Notes: generated by a model from the sequence alone, not told the origin. Counted from the stretch's first letter, positions 44,164-55,340 are shown. The stretch: 64,000 nt of DNA from Gaertneriomyces semiglobifer (GCA_025558075.1 JAHLKF010000029.1:1-64000); one strand, 5' to 3'. Translations and numbers: made by a program.

Positions 44164-46013
44164 ATGTCATTGTCGTGCAGACGAGGCAGTCCATTTCGTC
44201 AGTTACATCGAACCTCTTTGGTCGATAGGATAAGACCTGGATACCACAGTCTTGTCGTTCTTTCTTCTTGTCGGTCTGTCTCACATCATTCTTTGCAATG
44301 CCCGATACCGCCGAAGCATTCGGCAACGAGTCGACTGCGTTCACCGTCAAACGCTTACAGTACTACTGCTACGGCTACCGTCACTGCAAATGTAGATTCC
44401 AATACAACGGCTGCTCCTACTCTAAACACACAACAGGAAACAAGGTCATCTCCGGCTGAAACGTCTGCTGGCCCCACTGCTTATTACAATTCCAGGGTCC
44501 TCTCTGGTGAACTTCGGGACGATGCACATCAACGCCGCACCGTTGCCGTTCTCCAATCCTTGTATGACACCCTTCAGACCTACACCCCACCGCCAATCCG
44601 TGACATCGACACCACCTCCCATGCCGCCGTCCCGCTGCACAAACAAAATGGTCGAGACGACATCCTCTCCCCGGATTTCGCTTGGATCAAAGAATCCGAG
44701 GAGAACTTTCTTTCCAAGCTATTCTCCAAACTCCGACCCGCCAAGAAGACCGATATTCCTGTCACATATGGTCCGCGAGGCCTTTATCTCCACGGCGACG
44801 TCGGCACCGGTAAAACCATGGTGATGGACCTGTTTTACCACACTATACAGTTTGAACGTAAACGACGGATCCATTTCCATGCCTTCATGCAAGATTTGCA
44901 TCGACGCATCCACCATCTTCGCACGCAAAACGGGATCACATATGATCCCATTCCCCTGATTGCTACCGAGCTCGCCAATGAGGCCTGGTTGCTCTGCTTT
45001 GACGAGTTGCAAGTCACCGATATTACCGACGCCATGATTCTTCGACGTCTTTTCGACGAAGTTTTCAAAAGAGGTGTTGTGATGGTCACAACTTCTAACC
45101 GTCACCCGGACGAACTGTACCAAAACGGAATACAACGTCAGAGTTTCCTGCCCGCCATCGAACTCTTGAAGCAGCGCTGTCTCGTTCATTCATTGGATTC
45201 GGGTATTGATTATCGTAAAATGGATAGGGAACGGTTACAAGTTTATTTCCACCCGCTGAACCGTCGTACGTCACTCGCTATTGATAGTCTTTTCAACAAG
45301 CTCGCAAATGGCCATCCCATCGTACCGAAAACCCTTCATTTCCTGGGTCGATCACTCACCATCCCTTACTCGTGCACAACAACTGCTTCTTCTGGATCTT
45401 CTTCGTCTTCAAACAAAACGGCACACCGTATTGCCAAGGTCGACTTTGCGACGATTTGCGGACAACCTCACAGTGCGGCTGACTACCTCGAACTCGTCCG
45501 TGCCTTTGACATTATTATTCTCACCGACATCCCACGGATGACCATGTTCGACCGCAACGAAGCACGGAGATTCATCACGTTTATTGATACAATGTATGAA
45601 GAGCACACGAAATTGGTGGTGTCTGCAGAGGTCGCGGTGTGGGAACTGTTCAATGGCGAAGTGCAGGAGGTGGATGCGAAGCGAATGCAGGCGCATGAGA
45701 GGATGTTAATGGATGATTTGAAGTTGGCACCCGAACATGTATGTTTTCCCCCTGCCCGTTTTTCTTTGGAAAGACTCGGCCTGAATTTTTTATTGATGCT
45801 GATCTGTGTTCTTTAGCTTACGAGTTCCATATTTACTGGTGCTGAGGAAGTGTTTGCGTTTCAACGCGCTGTCTCCCGGTTGATTGAAATGCAGAGTCAT
45901 CAAGTACGTGATTTTACTCTGCTCGTTTTCATACCTCGGCTGGTTGTGCTCACAGAACTTGTTTCCAACAGTGGTTAGGAGATGAACTCAAAAACGCCTT
46001 GATAAACGAATAG
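44164..46013 (+). CDS. AFG1: AFG1/LACE1-type mitochondrial ATPase
   Basis: Three exons (44164-45738, 45817-45903, 45972-46013; introns 78 and 68 nt) encode 567 aa. The N-terminus (MSLSCRRGSPFRQLHRTSLV) is Arg/Ser-rich and lacks acids, like a mitochondrial presequence, and is followed by a Thr/Ala-rich linker. Conserved AFG1 features are PRGLYLHGDVGTGKTMVMDL (Walker A), FHAFMQDLHRRIH, EAWLLCFDELQVTDITDAMI (Walker B), VVMVTTSNRHPDELYQNGIQ and DFATICGQPHSAADYLELVR. The last two exons supply FTGAEEVFAFQRAVSRLIEM and WLGDELKNALINE. Afg1 helps clear or assemble mitochondrially encoded respiratory subunits at the inner membrane. The family assignment is firm. Confidence 0.94.
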
Positions 46014-46282
46014 TTAAATCCATCCCAAGTCAAACGTCTCTCTCGGCAAAAAATCTGAACACTGCGGATCTGGGAATGAATAAGTTATGCGTATGGCCCC
46101 GCCCCTCTTATCTTGAGTCTGTTACGATACGCTACGGTTAGATAGCTTATACATACATGGTTTATACATTTGGTTTTAGTCTTAGTCTCCCAAGACCTCG
46201 ATATACCCTGGCGGTTGAATTGAGTATGGGTAGCACGCTAGAGCGCCATCCATTTTCAGGGCTAGTTGATTCGGCAGTAGTG

Positions 46283-46329
46283 CTGTCAAATGGCTGAGCC
46301 GCCTCGCAAGCCGGCTCAGCCATTTACAG
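46283..46329. repeat. Bulged inverted repeat between convergent gene ends
   Basis: Arms AAATGGCTGAGCCG (46288-46301) and CGGCTCAGCCATTT (46312-46325) are perfect. With one bulged C (46287), a further 4-bp stem (CTGT/ACAG) extends it. The loop is 10 nt. It overlaps the last codon and stop of the HNH-type gene and lies about 270 bp past the AFG1 stop, so a transcript-end role is possible. Confidence 0.88.
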
Positions 46330-47348
46330 TAGAGCGGGCGGTGCATCCTCACTTTCATCAGGCCCTTCAGTACCGTACACTCCTACACGACCAATCCATA
46401 CTCGCAGCTTCGATTCCGAGTTAAAGACCCCTTTCGATTCCTCTGGATCTTCCATGACCGGTTCACTTTCATCCTCGCCTCCTCCTCCACACACCTTAAG
46501 CACCGACGCCTCAAAATGAAACCGAAACAATTCTGCAGGTGGAAAGTAATCTATCCACGGTCCGCCCCCGTCTCGACGCATGCCTTCCGGCAGGGAATCT
46601 TATGTCCGTGTAACGGTCCGTCTGGCAATTGCTTGGTCACACCCCTGTGATTGATGCCAAATGCGCGATAGTGACCTGGTTGGAATTGATCCCCCTCTGC
46701 CACGATTCCCAAGGCTCCGCGGTCAAACAGGCCCAACAGCCCTGTTTCTATGAGTATCCCATTGCGCACCGTATCTATACCCCCGATATCGCGGACGCAT
46801 CTGGATACGACTTCATCTGGTAGTAGTTCCAGAAGGCCTTCATGTTTCCCCCACGCAAACGGAACGACGTAAGACCCTTCCAGGTCCTCCATGAATGCAG
46901 TTTGAGTCACGACGCAGGCACGGTCGCGCTGGGCTAATCCAAGCTTGAAGTTTGCGCTTTGCAAAAGTGCCGTAAGTTGTTCTCCAAGGTCGGACACGTC
47001 GCCCATTTTGCGGGACGCATTTGTCGGTGTCGGTGGAGTGTCAGCAGAGGTTGGAATCAAATGGAGGCTCGAATGTCGCTTGTTCAGGACCGGTATGTCC
47101 GACGAGAGTCGCTGAACAGTGTACGACCCTGGAAGGACAGGGTCTGGGTTAATTCCTTGGCGGTTACTTTTCAGTTTCGTACGTTCAACTAAAACGTAAC
47201 CGCCAAGAAAGTTCGGGGGGAACGGCGAGCAGCAGATGGACAGGACAAGGAGTACTTCGTTAAGTGGCCGACCACCTTGGAGGCTCGGAATCTTGCTCAA
47301 GAAGTTATTGGTTTCGTTGTACACGTTGATGTGTAGAGCAAAGGACAT
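46324..47348 (-). pseudogene. HNH endonuclease-domain (HNH_2-like) gene with a 1-nt frameshift
   Basis: Frame A runs from ATG 47348 to a stop at 46551 and frame B continues to 46324. Frame A has an N-terminal domain (MSFALHINVYNETNNFLSKI) and an HNH_2-like core: RDRACVVTQTAFMEDLEGSY, VVPFAWGKHEGLLELLPDEV, GGIDTVRNGILIETGLLGLF and DQFQPGHYRAFGINHRGV. After HGHKIP the conserved reading jumps to frame B (LPEGMRRDGG, GPWIDYFPPAELFRFHFEAS). One missing base in the C run at 46593-46595 explains it; no GT-AG intron of workable size fits. HNH cores are metal-dependent nucleases, but these fungal proteins are uncharacterised. The full product would be about 341 aa. It could be a young pseudogene, an assembly error or, less likely, a programmed frameshift. 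Confidence 0.75.
47156..47207. repeat. 12-bp perfect inverted repeat inside the HNH-type gene
   Basis: CTTGGCGGTTAC (47156-47167) and GTAACCGCCAAG (47196-47207) flank a 28-nt loop that is itself partly self-complementary. It lies in coding sequence (around LGGYVLVERTKLKSNRQG). Confidence 0.8.
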
Positions 47349-48226
47349 CTTTCGTGATGATGAAGCGTGGATAGCACGATTGAATCGAAACAAGGCATTA
47401 GAGAGAGAGAGGGCGAATGAGTGGACAGAACGAAAGGTAAGTGGACAAAAGGAAAGCAAGCCACATGAACTTTTGTACAGCTGAGAGGGCCATGAAGAGA
47501 AACAGTTGGTTGTGACATACCGGTTTTCTATTCTCGAAATTTTGCACTAGATTGATGATATTGCTAGTGGGGACCACTCTTCTCTTCTCTTTAGACCCAA
47601 ATCCATCACTGCATACGGGTCTGCCACTGACGTGCGACTACAAACGCGACTTAGTGCTTCGTCAAGGGGGTGCAAAAGCATATGAGTGCCAGCGTACAGG
47701 TCCGAGTGCGCGGTTTGAGAACCTGTCCTAGTGCATGCATGCTATGGCGGTATCCTGACTAACCCACTTTCAGGATGTTTCTTGATTCAAACCATATCCG
47801 ACGTGCTACTACCTTAGACAACTCTTCCTGTGCTATCCTATGTTGTTGCTGTATATGTAGATGGAGCTTACGGACTCCACCGACCTGACTGCAGCGCGAC
47901 AGCCTTGCTGCGCATTTATAATTACGCGCGCGTACGTCAATTGCTTACCTAACCCCGCTTTCAACGCGCGCGATGAATTGAAGGGGGGAAACGACCATTT
48001 AGAACCTTGTTCTGGCGGGACCGGATTACCCATCTTTGTTCATCATTTCCCGCTTTTCTTGATCCTTGAAGGTGTCCTGTTAAAAAGTGAAAAAAATCAC
48101 CCACGGTAGCTAACCGGGGTAGAGCACAAGAAAGGTTAACATATAAACATTCTGAGAGGACGGTATCTACTTTTCGGCAAACCATACTATCTGTTCTTGT
48201 ACGGACGATTTTGATTTATTTGAGTG
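47349..48226. other. Intergenic region upstream of the PL14-like gene
   Basis: About 880 bp between divergent starts. A GA-rich run is at 47400-47412. No credible gene; the short frames are unsupported. Confidence 0.4.
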
Positions 48227-49990
48227 ATGGCGAATACAAAAGCACCATTCGCGCGACGACAACGACGAGGGGTCTTCTTTCTCAGTCTGATAGTGGTTTT
48301 GGGGTTGTTTTGTATGTTGACGGTGCCTGTACCTGTCCATGCGCATGCACGCTCACACACCCCCACACGTCCGTCTACCAACAACCATCATGTGAAGAGG
48401 GAAGTGAAAGACGCACCGGTTATGGCGGAACAACGACATCTTCCGATTGGGAGTGAGGTTGTTATACCTGATACTGCCGAGTTTGATGAGTTTGATAATG
48501 TGGGAGTCCACGAGGGGAGCGTGATGGGAGGAGAAGGATCAGAGTTGATTCAAGGCCAAGAACAAGGTCAACAAGGCCAACAAGGGCAAGGGCAAGAGCA
48601 AAGTCAAGGTCAAAACCAGGACGCGAGGTTGGTAGCGAGACAGCGACACAGGCTTTTGGATAATGGCGTGGTCATCCCGCATGTCATGGATGTGGAGGAT
48701 GAGTTGATGGCGAGTTTCAAAGCTGCCGGTGGGAGTGGGAGTGGGAGTGGGAGTGGAGTGGACAAGGGAGAAAAGTTGGAAGCACCTGTGATGGCAGAGC
48801 AACGGCATCGGCCAAATGATGTTGAGGGAGGGGATGTATTGGATGATGGGATGGACGGTAACCCAGGCGGGAATGGTCTCCCGGATGCAAGCGTCGGTGG
48901 GAACGTAGATGTGAATTTGGGTGTAGGGAATGTAACAGATGGGTCAGCTGTGTCTGTCACCAGTGCGGGAGAGAGTTTCAGCAGCGAAGAATATGGCAGT
49001 ACGACGACGGCCACGATGGATGGTATGACGAGCACCGCGGACGATGGGGCAACCGCCACACCAGCCGCAACGGAAGGTCCTGCAACGATAGATATCGACG
49101 TCGATATCCCCAATCTAAGCAACACCACGCACGTCACAAAGCGCAGCATCAAACCCAAAGAATTCACATTTGCCGACCTCCCACCGCTCGCCCCTCTCTC
49201 CCTTCCCGCCCCCAAAGTCTGGCTCTCCACCACCACCTCCTCCAAATGGGACCAAACATGGAACATCACCCACTGGAGCTACGGCACCTCCAACATCGCA
49301 GTCGCTCGCGACCCCTCCCTCCAATCCCCCTCCACAGTCCTTCAAATCACCTACCCCGCCAAATCCCGCAATCCCACAGGCCCCATCATCGGCGGTGTCG
49401 GGTTCTACCTCTCCCCCCTCCCCAACCTCGCCCAACACACCCACCTCACCCTCTCCTACGCAATCTACTTCCCGCCCAACTTCAATTTCGTAAAAGGCGG
49501 AAAACTCCCTGGCCTCTATGGGGGGTCACGCTCCTGCACAGGTGGGGACGCCGCAACCGACTGTTTCTCCTCACGATTCATGTTCCGACGTAACGGCGAT
49601 GGTGAAATCTACATCTACGCGCCTGACAAACCCCAACACAAAGATTGGTGCCATGTCCCGCCTCGCACACTCTGTAATGAGGATGGGTACGGTACTTCCA
49701 TGGGTCGGGGTGCCTTCCGCTTTCTCCCGGGAAGGTGGACGCATATCTCTCAGACCCTCATTCTTAATACTTTTGACTCGAAGGGGAATCCGAACCAGGA
49801 CGGTGTTATTCTCGTGTACGAGGGTGGGAGGAAAGTCATCGAGTACCGGAAAGCCGTGTTGGCGGCCTCTCCCAAAGTAAGATTCGAAGGGATTGATTTT
49901 GAAACCTTCTTTGGCGGGAGTGACGATTCGTGGGCGACACCAAAGTTGCAGAGGGTGTTTTTCAAAGATTTCTTCCTGCTCGCCAACTAG
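48227..49990 (+). CDS. Secreted PL14-like polysaccharide lyase with repeat-bearing leader
   Basis: A single exon of 587 aa from ATG 48227. Residues 10-41 form a signal peptide (RRQRRGVFFLSLIVVLGLFC to VHAHA). A low-complexity region to about residue 300 includes a QGQ-rich run, Gly/Ser repeats and three copies of an MAEQRH-like motif. The C-terminal 270 residues match fungal PL14-type lyases: WNITHWSYGTSNIAVARDPS, VLQITYPAKSRNPTGPIIGG, LTLSYAIYFPPNFNFVKGGK then LPGLYGG, CFSSRFMFRRNGDGEIYIYA and FEGIDFETFFGGSDDSWATP. PL14 enzymes cleave alginate or glucuronan by beta-elimination; activity here is inferred. Cys pairs (CTGG...CFSS and CHVPPRTLCNEDGYG) suit an extracellular protein. It would act outside the cell on uronic-acid polymers from algae, plants or fungal walls. 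Confidence 0.85.
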   Translation: MANTKAPFARRQRRGVFFLSLIVVLGLFCMLTVPVPVHAHARSHTPTRPSTNNHHVKREVKDAPVMAEQRHLPIGSEVVIPDTAEFDEFDNVGVHEGSVMGGEGSELIQGQEQGQQGQQGQGQEQSQGQNQDARLVARQRHRLLDNGVVIPHVMDVEDELMASFKAAGGSGSGSGSGVDKGEKLEAPVMAEQRHRPNDVEGGDVLDDGMDGNPGGNGLPDASVGGNVDVNLGVGNVTDGSAVSVTSAGESFSSEEYGSTTTATMDGMTSTADDGATATPAATEGPATIDIDVDIPNLSNTTHVTKRSIKPKEFTFADLPPLAPLSLPAPKVWLSTTTSSKWDQTWNITHWSYGTSNIAVARDPSLQSPSTVLQITYPAKSRNPTGPIIGGVGFYLSPLPNLAQHTHLTLSYAIYFPPNFNFVKGGKLPGLYGGSRSCTGGDAATDCFSSRFMFRRNGDGEIYIYAPDKPQHKDWCHVPPRTLCNEDGYGTSMGRGAFRFLPGRWTHISQTLILNTFDSKGNPNQDGVILVYEGGRKVIEYRKAVLAASPKVRFEGIDFETFFGGSDDSWATPKLQRVFFKDFFLLAN

Positions 49991-50244
49991 ATCCCCATTA
50001 CAAAATGCAAAAACCATGTGGGCGCTTCCTTGTAAAGATGGATCGCTGGAGAAAAGGATCTAGAGCGCAGCTAGAACTTTTCCACCCATACAATCAAGTT
50101 CAATTTCGTATAAAGCATCTTTGTTTTTTCAATGTGCATCTCGACTCTATAATACACGACACACACCCATATCTTTATAACCATGCAATCAACGTGTACA
50201 AGCCAAACCACAGATTTCACTCAACATCGGACATAAAACCCATC

Positions 50245-53200
50245 CTATTTCCCTCTTGCAGGTTTCCTCGCCATCCCTCTCGGTCTAGCAATCTTTCTTC
50301 CCGCTGTCCCTTGGCTGCCAGGTGTCCCTTGCGGAGTTGGCCCCAGATTAAATAAATTTGGCGTCCCTGCACCAGGGGTGCCAGGACCACTCGCCCCAAA
50401 CTGAAAAGTGCCAGGTGAAGCCGGAACGGAGGTTGCGCCTCCGAACTGGAACGTATTACCAGCAGGTGCGGCAGGCGAAGCAGCGCCCGTAGTACCACCA
50501 AAGTTGAACCCAAACGGCGCAGCAACAGGCGTCCCTGAGACAGGGGCGCTCGTACCGGGGGTTCCAAATTGGAATGGTGTGCCAAAGGCGGGCGTTGAAT
50601 TATTAGCTGGAGTACTAGTCTGCTGAGCACCTCCAAAGTTGAACGGAGTCGTTCCAAACCCGTTTGGCTGACTGGCCCCAAATCCTGTGGTGGGATTATT
50701 GGTATTGTTCGTCCCGAAAGCGAATGAACCACTGCTTTGTGGTTGAGTGGTAACTGTTCCATTTGGTGCACCAAAGGGAGAGGGTGCGGCGGCCGACGCA
50801 GGAGTCCCAAACGCAAACGGGCCAGGTCCACTGGCAGCTGCCGCACCAGTACCGAAACTAAACGGCGTCGGGCCGGCAGCCGTAGAAGCTGGAGCTCCAA
50901 ACGAAAATGCAGTACCAGGCGTAGCCGTAGTAGTAACAGCGGGTATCCCAAAGGAGAAGGGGGCAGGTGCAGCAGTCGATGTCGCTGTTGATGTCGAAGC
51001 TCCAAAAGCAAACGGAGCAGGCGCTGCGGTCGATGTCGATGTACCTGCAGACGCACCGAATGCAAAGGGCGTCGCTGCAGAAGTCGGTGCACTGGTCGCG
51101 GCAGGTGCACCAAATGCAAAGGAGGACGCAGCAGTCGTGGCAGGGGTAGCGGCAGCCCCGAATGAAAAGGCTGGGGTAGCAGATGCAGCGGTATCAGTGG
51201 GCTTCGGCGCTCCAAATGTGAACCCAGTCGGAGCACTAGCAGGAGTCGAAGGGGCCGTGTTACCAAACGCAAAAGGAGCAGGCGCTGCCGCGGAGGAGGG
51301 TGTTGCAGCCGCAGTTGATGCAGCTGCTCCAAACGCAAACGCAGCAGGCTTTCCGGCTGCTGGTGTGGCCGTGGATGCTGAACCAAAGGCGAAGGGCGCA
51401 GGCGTAGACGCAGATGATGCTGCGGCGTCCGCCGGCTTGCTTCCAAAGGTGAGCCCACTCGGAGTGGCAGGTGCGGACGGAGCGACAGCGGTCGTACCAA
51501 ACGAAAACGCGGGCGCGGCTGACGTTGTAGCGGAAGTAGCAGCAGCAGTTTCGCCAGGCTTAGACGAACCGAATGCCAACCCACCAGAAGGAGCTGGGGT
51601 CGAAGACGACGGAGTTGCGCTGGCACTACCAAAGCTGAACGCTGGAGTGGATGCACTCAGCGAACTGGTGGACCCCGTTGAGTCTGCCGGCTTGGAGGTT
51701 CCAAACGAGAACCCGCCAGTAGAAGAGGGTGTTGACGCCGAAGCTCCAAAACTGAAAGCAGGAGTTTTCGGAATCTCCGTGCTCTTCTCAGTGTTTGCCA
51801 CATTCTGGGGAGTACCAAAAGTAAACGGACTCTCTTTCGCAGAAGGGGGAGAGGAAACGGTTCCAAATGCGAAGGGAGTAGCCTTATCAGCGTCTTTCTT
51901 CTCCTTTTCAAGTTCCCCGTTCGGTTTTTCTTTGGAAGAGTCTTTCTCAGCGTTGGGGGTAGGCGTACCAAAGGTAAACGCAGGCTTCGCAGGAGCAGTA
52001 GCAGTGGTTCCAAAAGAGAATGGTGTAGATTTGTGAGCGGGTTTCTCGTTATCCTTATCCTGACCAGAAGCACCGGCTTGGTCAGCAGGTTTCTCGCTAG
52101 GCTTAGGGGTGCCGAACATGAAAGGGGAGGAAGTGCTGGCTTTTGCAACAGCAGGTTTACCAAAGGTGAACCCAGATCCGGGTCCAGCCTCCGTCGGCTT
52201 AGCCTTTTGCTTTTCAGTAGCAGAATCGTCACCACTGTCTTCACCTCCCTTATCTTTACCTGCCTCCTTGTTTGCGTCGGCACCATTCGCTTCCGTGGGT
52301 TTACGAGCCCCGAATGTGAGGGTTGTACCCGTGCTTGTCGGCTCAGCAGTGCCGGATTGGTTCGGTTTGGTGGCAGGAGCCCCAAACGTAAACGCCGGTG
52401 CGCTAAATGGAGAAGTTGCAGCCGTAGAAGCGCTACCAGCTGTCGCGCCAGTAGACGATGCAGAGCTGGCAGCCGGAGAACTGTCTTTGGCAGTTTTGCT
52501 ACCAGTGCTAGGTGGGCCAAAGGCGAATGCTGAAGGGGTGCCAAAAGCTGGCAGCTTGAATGGCGAGCCACCAGGCGCAGTAGAGCCTTGGGCCTCCGCC
52601 GTGCCATCCGCAAGGGGCATCTTTAATGTGGCGGTCGACCTCACTTGTTCCTGCTTCTTTCTTTCTGCCTCCTTCTTTGCTTCTTCAGCTTTAAGCGCCT
52701 CAAGTCGCTTCTGTTCTTCTTCCAAATTCTTCCTCAACTCTTGCAACTTTCTGATCTCTTCCTGGCGGTCCGCATCTTCTTTGCGCCTCTTCATCTCCTC
52801 CCGCTCCTGTTGCTCTCTTGCGGACTTTTCCTGTTGATCCCGTGACTCTCGGAATGTCTTTTCGGTCGCATCTAATAGCAACCTTGCAGCTTCATCAGTC
52901 TTGTTATGGTCAATCGCCGGCATCCGCGACACCATCCATCTCAAACCACGGTTCGCGTTCGGGCGCGACGCCTTCAGCCGTATCCTTGATCGCGGGGTTT
53001 TGGCCGCATATGGAGACGGGCGTGCGGGCGTAAGCGAGCGTAGAGCACTCACAGATTGTCTCAGCGGACTGCTATGTAAAGGCGTCGAACCAGCATACTG
53101 CCCTATCGCCGTCTGCCTTCGCTTGGCGATAGGCGTGTTCACCGTACTCTCACTCCTTCCATCGTCACGGCCATCATAGTCCTCATCCTCGCCATCACGA

Positions 53201-53921
53201 CCTCGCTTATTCCCAGCGACAATACTGTCATCCTGCCGCATAGCTGCAGGTGGATGATATTTTCTTCTGGACCCTTGTGCGGTCGTGTAGACGAGCTCTC
53301 GCTTCACATTAGGTCTGGCAATCCACCCTGTGGATGGCGGGAAAAGTCGCAGTAGGGTATCATCGTTGAGTGGCGACAGGCCAAAACTGGGTCTGGCCAT
53401 GTGAGGGCCGAATTGTCGTGCTATAGCTTCATTCGCCAAACCAACTCCACTGAACCTCGGGCGCGCATTCGGTGTACTCGGCCCCGGTGTTCCAGGCGCA
53501 GGAGACCCCGGTAAAAACGGACTTCTGTTATGTGATGGGGGAGAATTGTTATGCGCATATGCCTGGGCTAATGGCGACTTGCGAAGCGCGCTGGGAGAAG
53601 TGACCCGTACACCCGCCGGCAACGCATACTGCGTGGGTGTTTTGTGGTGCCGCGGAGACGGCATTCGGATTTCTCTCACTTCAACACCCTCATGTTCGAG
53701 ATGAACCTAAGAAACCATTCATCGATCTATGGTCAAAAGAAGGTGATGTATGACGTAATTACAGTGTGACTTACTGGAGGAGTACTATTGCTGGGAGCAG
53801 CCTTCCGCCAAAGAGGTGACGGCGACGGCGGCCCTGGTGGAGAACCTCTGTCTCCTTCATCTTCTGCAGGCCGTTTCTTGCCGGGCGTGAAAAACCCTAC
53901 GATCTTCCCAAACATGTCCAT
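50245..53921 (-). CDS. FxFG-repeat nucleoporin (Nup1/Nup153-like, nuclear basket)
   Basis: Two exons (53921-53775 and 53706-50245; 68-nt intron) encode 1202 aa. The N-terminus MDMFGKIVGFFTPGKKRPAE resembles the membrane-binding amphipathic helix of Nup1/Nup60. Basic, Pro-rich sequence follows, with FGLSPLNDDTLLRLFPPSTG. A charged coiled coil spans about residues 335-405 (EQQEREEMKRRKEDADRQEE). From about residue 430 the chain is a Ser/Ala/Thr/Pro-rich FG domain with about thirty FxFG-type units (FAFG, FSFG, FTFG, FQFG). The C-terminus GRKIARPRGMARKPARGK is basic, like the importin-binding ends of Nup1 and Nup153-type proteins. Such nucleoporins act in import and mRNA export at the nuclear face of the pore. 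The repeat DNA creates long antisense frames. The choice among Nup1, Nup124 and POM121-type names is open. Confidence 0.88.
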
Positions 53922-54566
53922 CTTCGTGTTCGTGTCTCTCTGCTGTGCTAATCCGTTATCGTCCTCCTCCTTCCGTGCACTCTTCAATTATGCTTTTAGC
54001 AAACGAGTGCTGCTACATGCCTTGAGTGCCAGTATGCGAGTCAGTCGTCGTGATGGGTCCAGCTGGCCCTCGTCGTTGTCTTCGCACCAGGTGCACTTCC
54101 CATTCAACTTCACACTTCAAATCGGACATTGGTAGAAGGTCACGTGAATTTGTTAGAGTTAGGGCTTTACATCAAACATGTCACGTGGTTATGGAGACCA
54201 ATGTACTAGCGTTGGTACTGAAGAGGGACATTCGAATATGTTTCTACCGAATGCAACAGCGCACGCAGAAGCTGGTGGAGCGGGCATCTTGCAAGTCTGC
54301 CATAATCAGTTAACAGGGCCCTGCATTTTTCTTGCTAGCTTGTTAATGGTTCATGGCCAATGTCAATGTTCATAACTGACGCGTCGGACGCAGGCCGATA
54401 TTACTTGTACCTACGGGTGTGCGCCAGCACTAAATTGATCTTAGCTGGGTAGAAATAGGCAGAGCTGGAAAAGATCGTAGTGCAACCGTCGGAATATGGA
54501 AGTGCTGGCCAACGATTTGAAATCAAGGATATTGAACTTTTAGCATTCACTGCCAAAAAAGGAACC
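53922..54566. other. Divergent region between nucleoporin and CEP20 genes
   Basis: About 645 bp between divergent starts, presumably both promoters. A 65-aa frame at 54178-54375 (MSRGYGDQCTSVGTEEGHSN) is open but has no other support. Confidence 0.4.
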
Positions 54567-55189
54567 ATGGCCTACGAAGATATCAAAACTGGTGTGCAAC
54601 GTCTGTCTGCTGTCGCATCTTGTCTGCCGTCGTAACATGGCTCGCGCGAGTAGCCCTTACTCAACATCTCGAGACACGAGGTGTGTTGAGCGATCTACGA
54701 GCTAAAGTACGCGGAGAAGTCTTTCGCGCTCTAGAAGGAAATAATGTAGGACATTGTTCAGTCCAAGTAAAAATTCGCACATCTCGATATGAGCCTACAT
54801 AGGAAACCATTGCACGTCCAGTATCTCGAGAAACGGAACTCGTCAATGAGCTAGTACGCGAGTACCTCAAGGCAGCGGGCTATCATCACACACTGGATGT
54901 GTTTGCGGCTGGTAGGAACGAGCTCACATGTATTCAAGCATAGCCGACTGTGCTAATGGCCCTTCTTGAAATAGAGGCGAACCTGCCCGCGAAGTCGCGG
55001 GGGCGGGTGCCTCTCGAGGATGAACTCAACGTCTCCACCGACGACTTTCCTGCTGGAGTGTAAGTAATGTACCCTGTGCGTAATGATCCCGCGGCTCGGA
55101 TTACTGACGAAAAGTTCAGCCCTTTGCTATACGGTCTGGCTCTTGCCAACCGTACGGTAACACCAGAAGCGTGGGCAGATAAATCATGA
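54567..55189 (+). CDS. CEP20/FOPNL-like centriolar protein
   Basis: Five short exons (54567-54591, 54651-54745, 54803-54911, 54975-55059, 55120-55189) join in phase through four introns of 57-63 nt to give 127 aa. The product reads MAYEDIKTVALTQHLETRGV, LSDLRAKVRGEVFRALEGN, then ETELVNELVREYLKAAGYHH, TLDVFAAEANLP and FPAGVPLLYGLALANR. This matches the FOP N-terminal dimerisation and LisH domain of CEP20/FOPNL (RGVLGQLKARIRAEVF, NELIREYLEFNKYKYTASV, PLLYGIL). CEP20 locates to centrioles and basal bodies and supports cilium formation. Fungi that lost flagella generally lack centriolar proteins, so the gene supports a zoosporic fungus. No single frame covers it, so ORF-based annotation would miss it. 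It is convergent with the COX7C-like gene. Confidence 0.87.
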
Positions 55190-55340
55190 ACGTTGAATTT
55201 GCGAACGAAACAGAAACAGCCATTTGCCGTGACAGAGGTAGAACAGAACAGTAGGCGCAATGAGGTGCTTTCATATAGATTGCTTTGTAAATATTGGTCG
55301 GTCAACAGGGAATGTTGGATATCTCGTCCTATCCTGATAC

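Noticed and set aside
50217..51656. 479-aa Leu/Arg-rich frame overlapping the nucleoporin on the same strand
   Set aside because: It is an out-of-frame reading of the repeat DNA with implausible composition.
50747..52036. 429-aa open frame opposite the nucleoporin FG region
   Set aside because: Its Ala/Gly/Pro/Asn repeats are the complement of FxFG-encoding DNA, and the sense-strand gene is clear.
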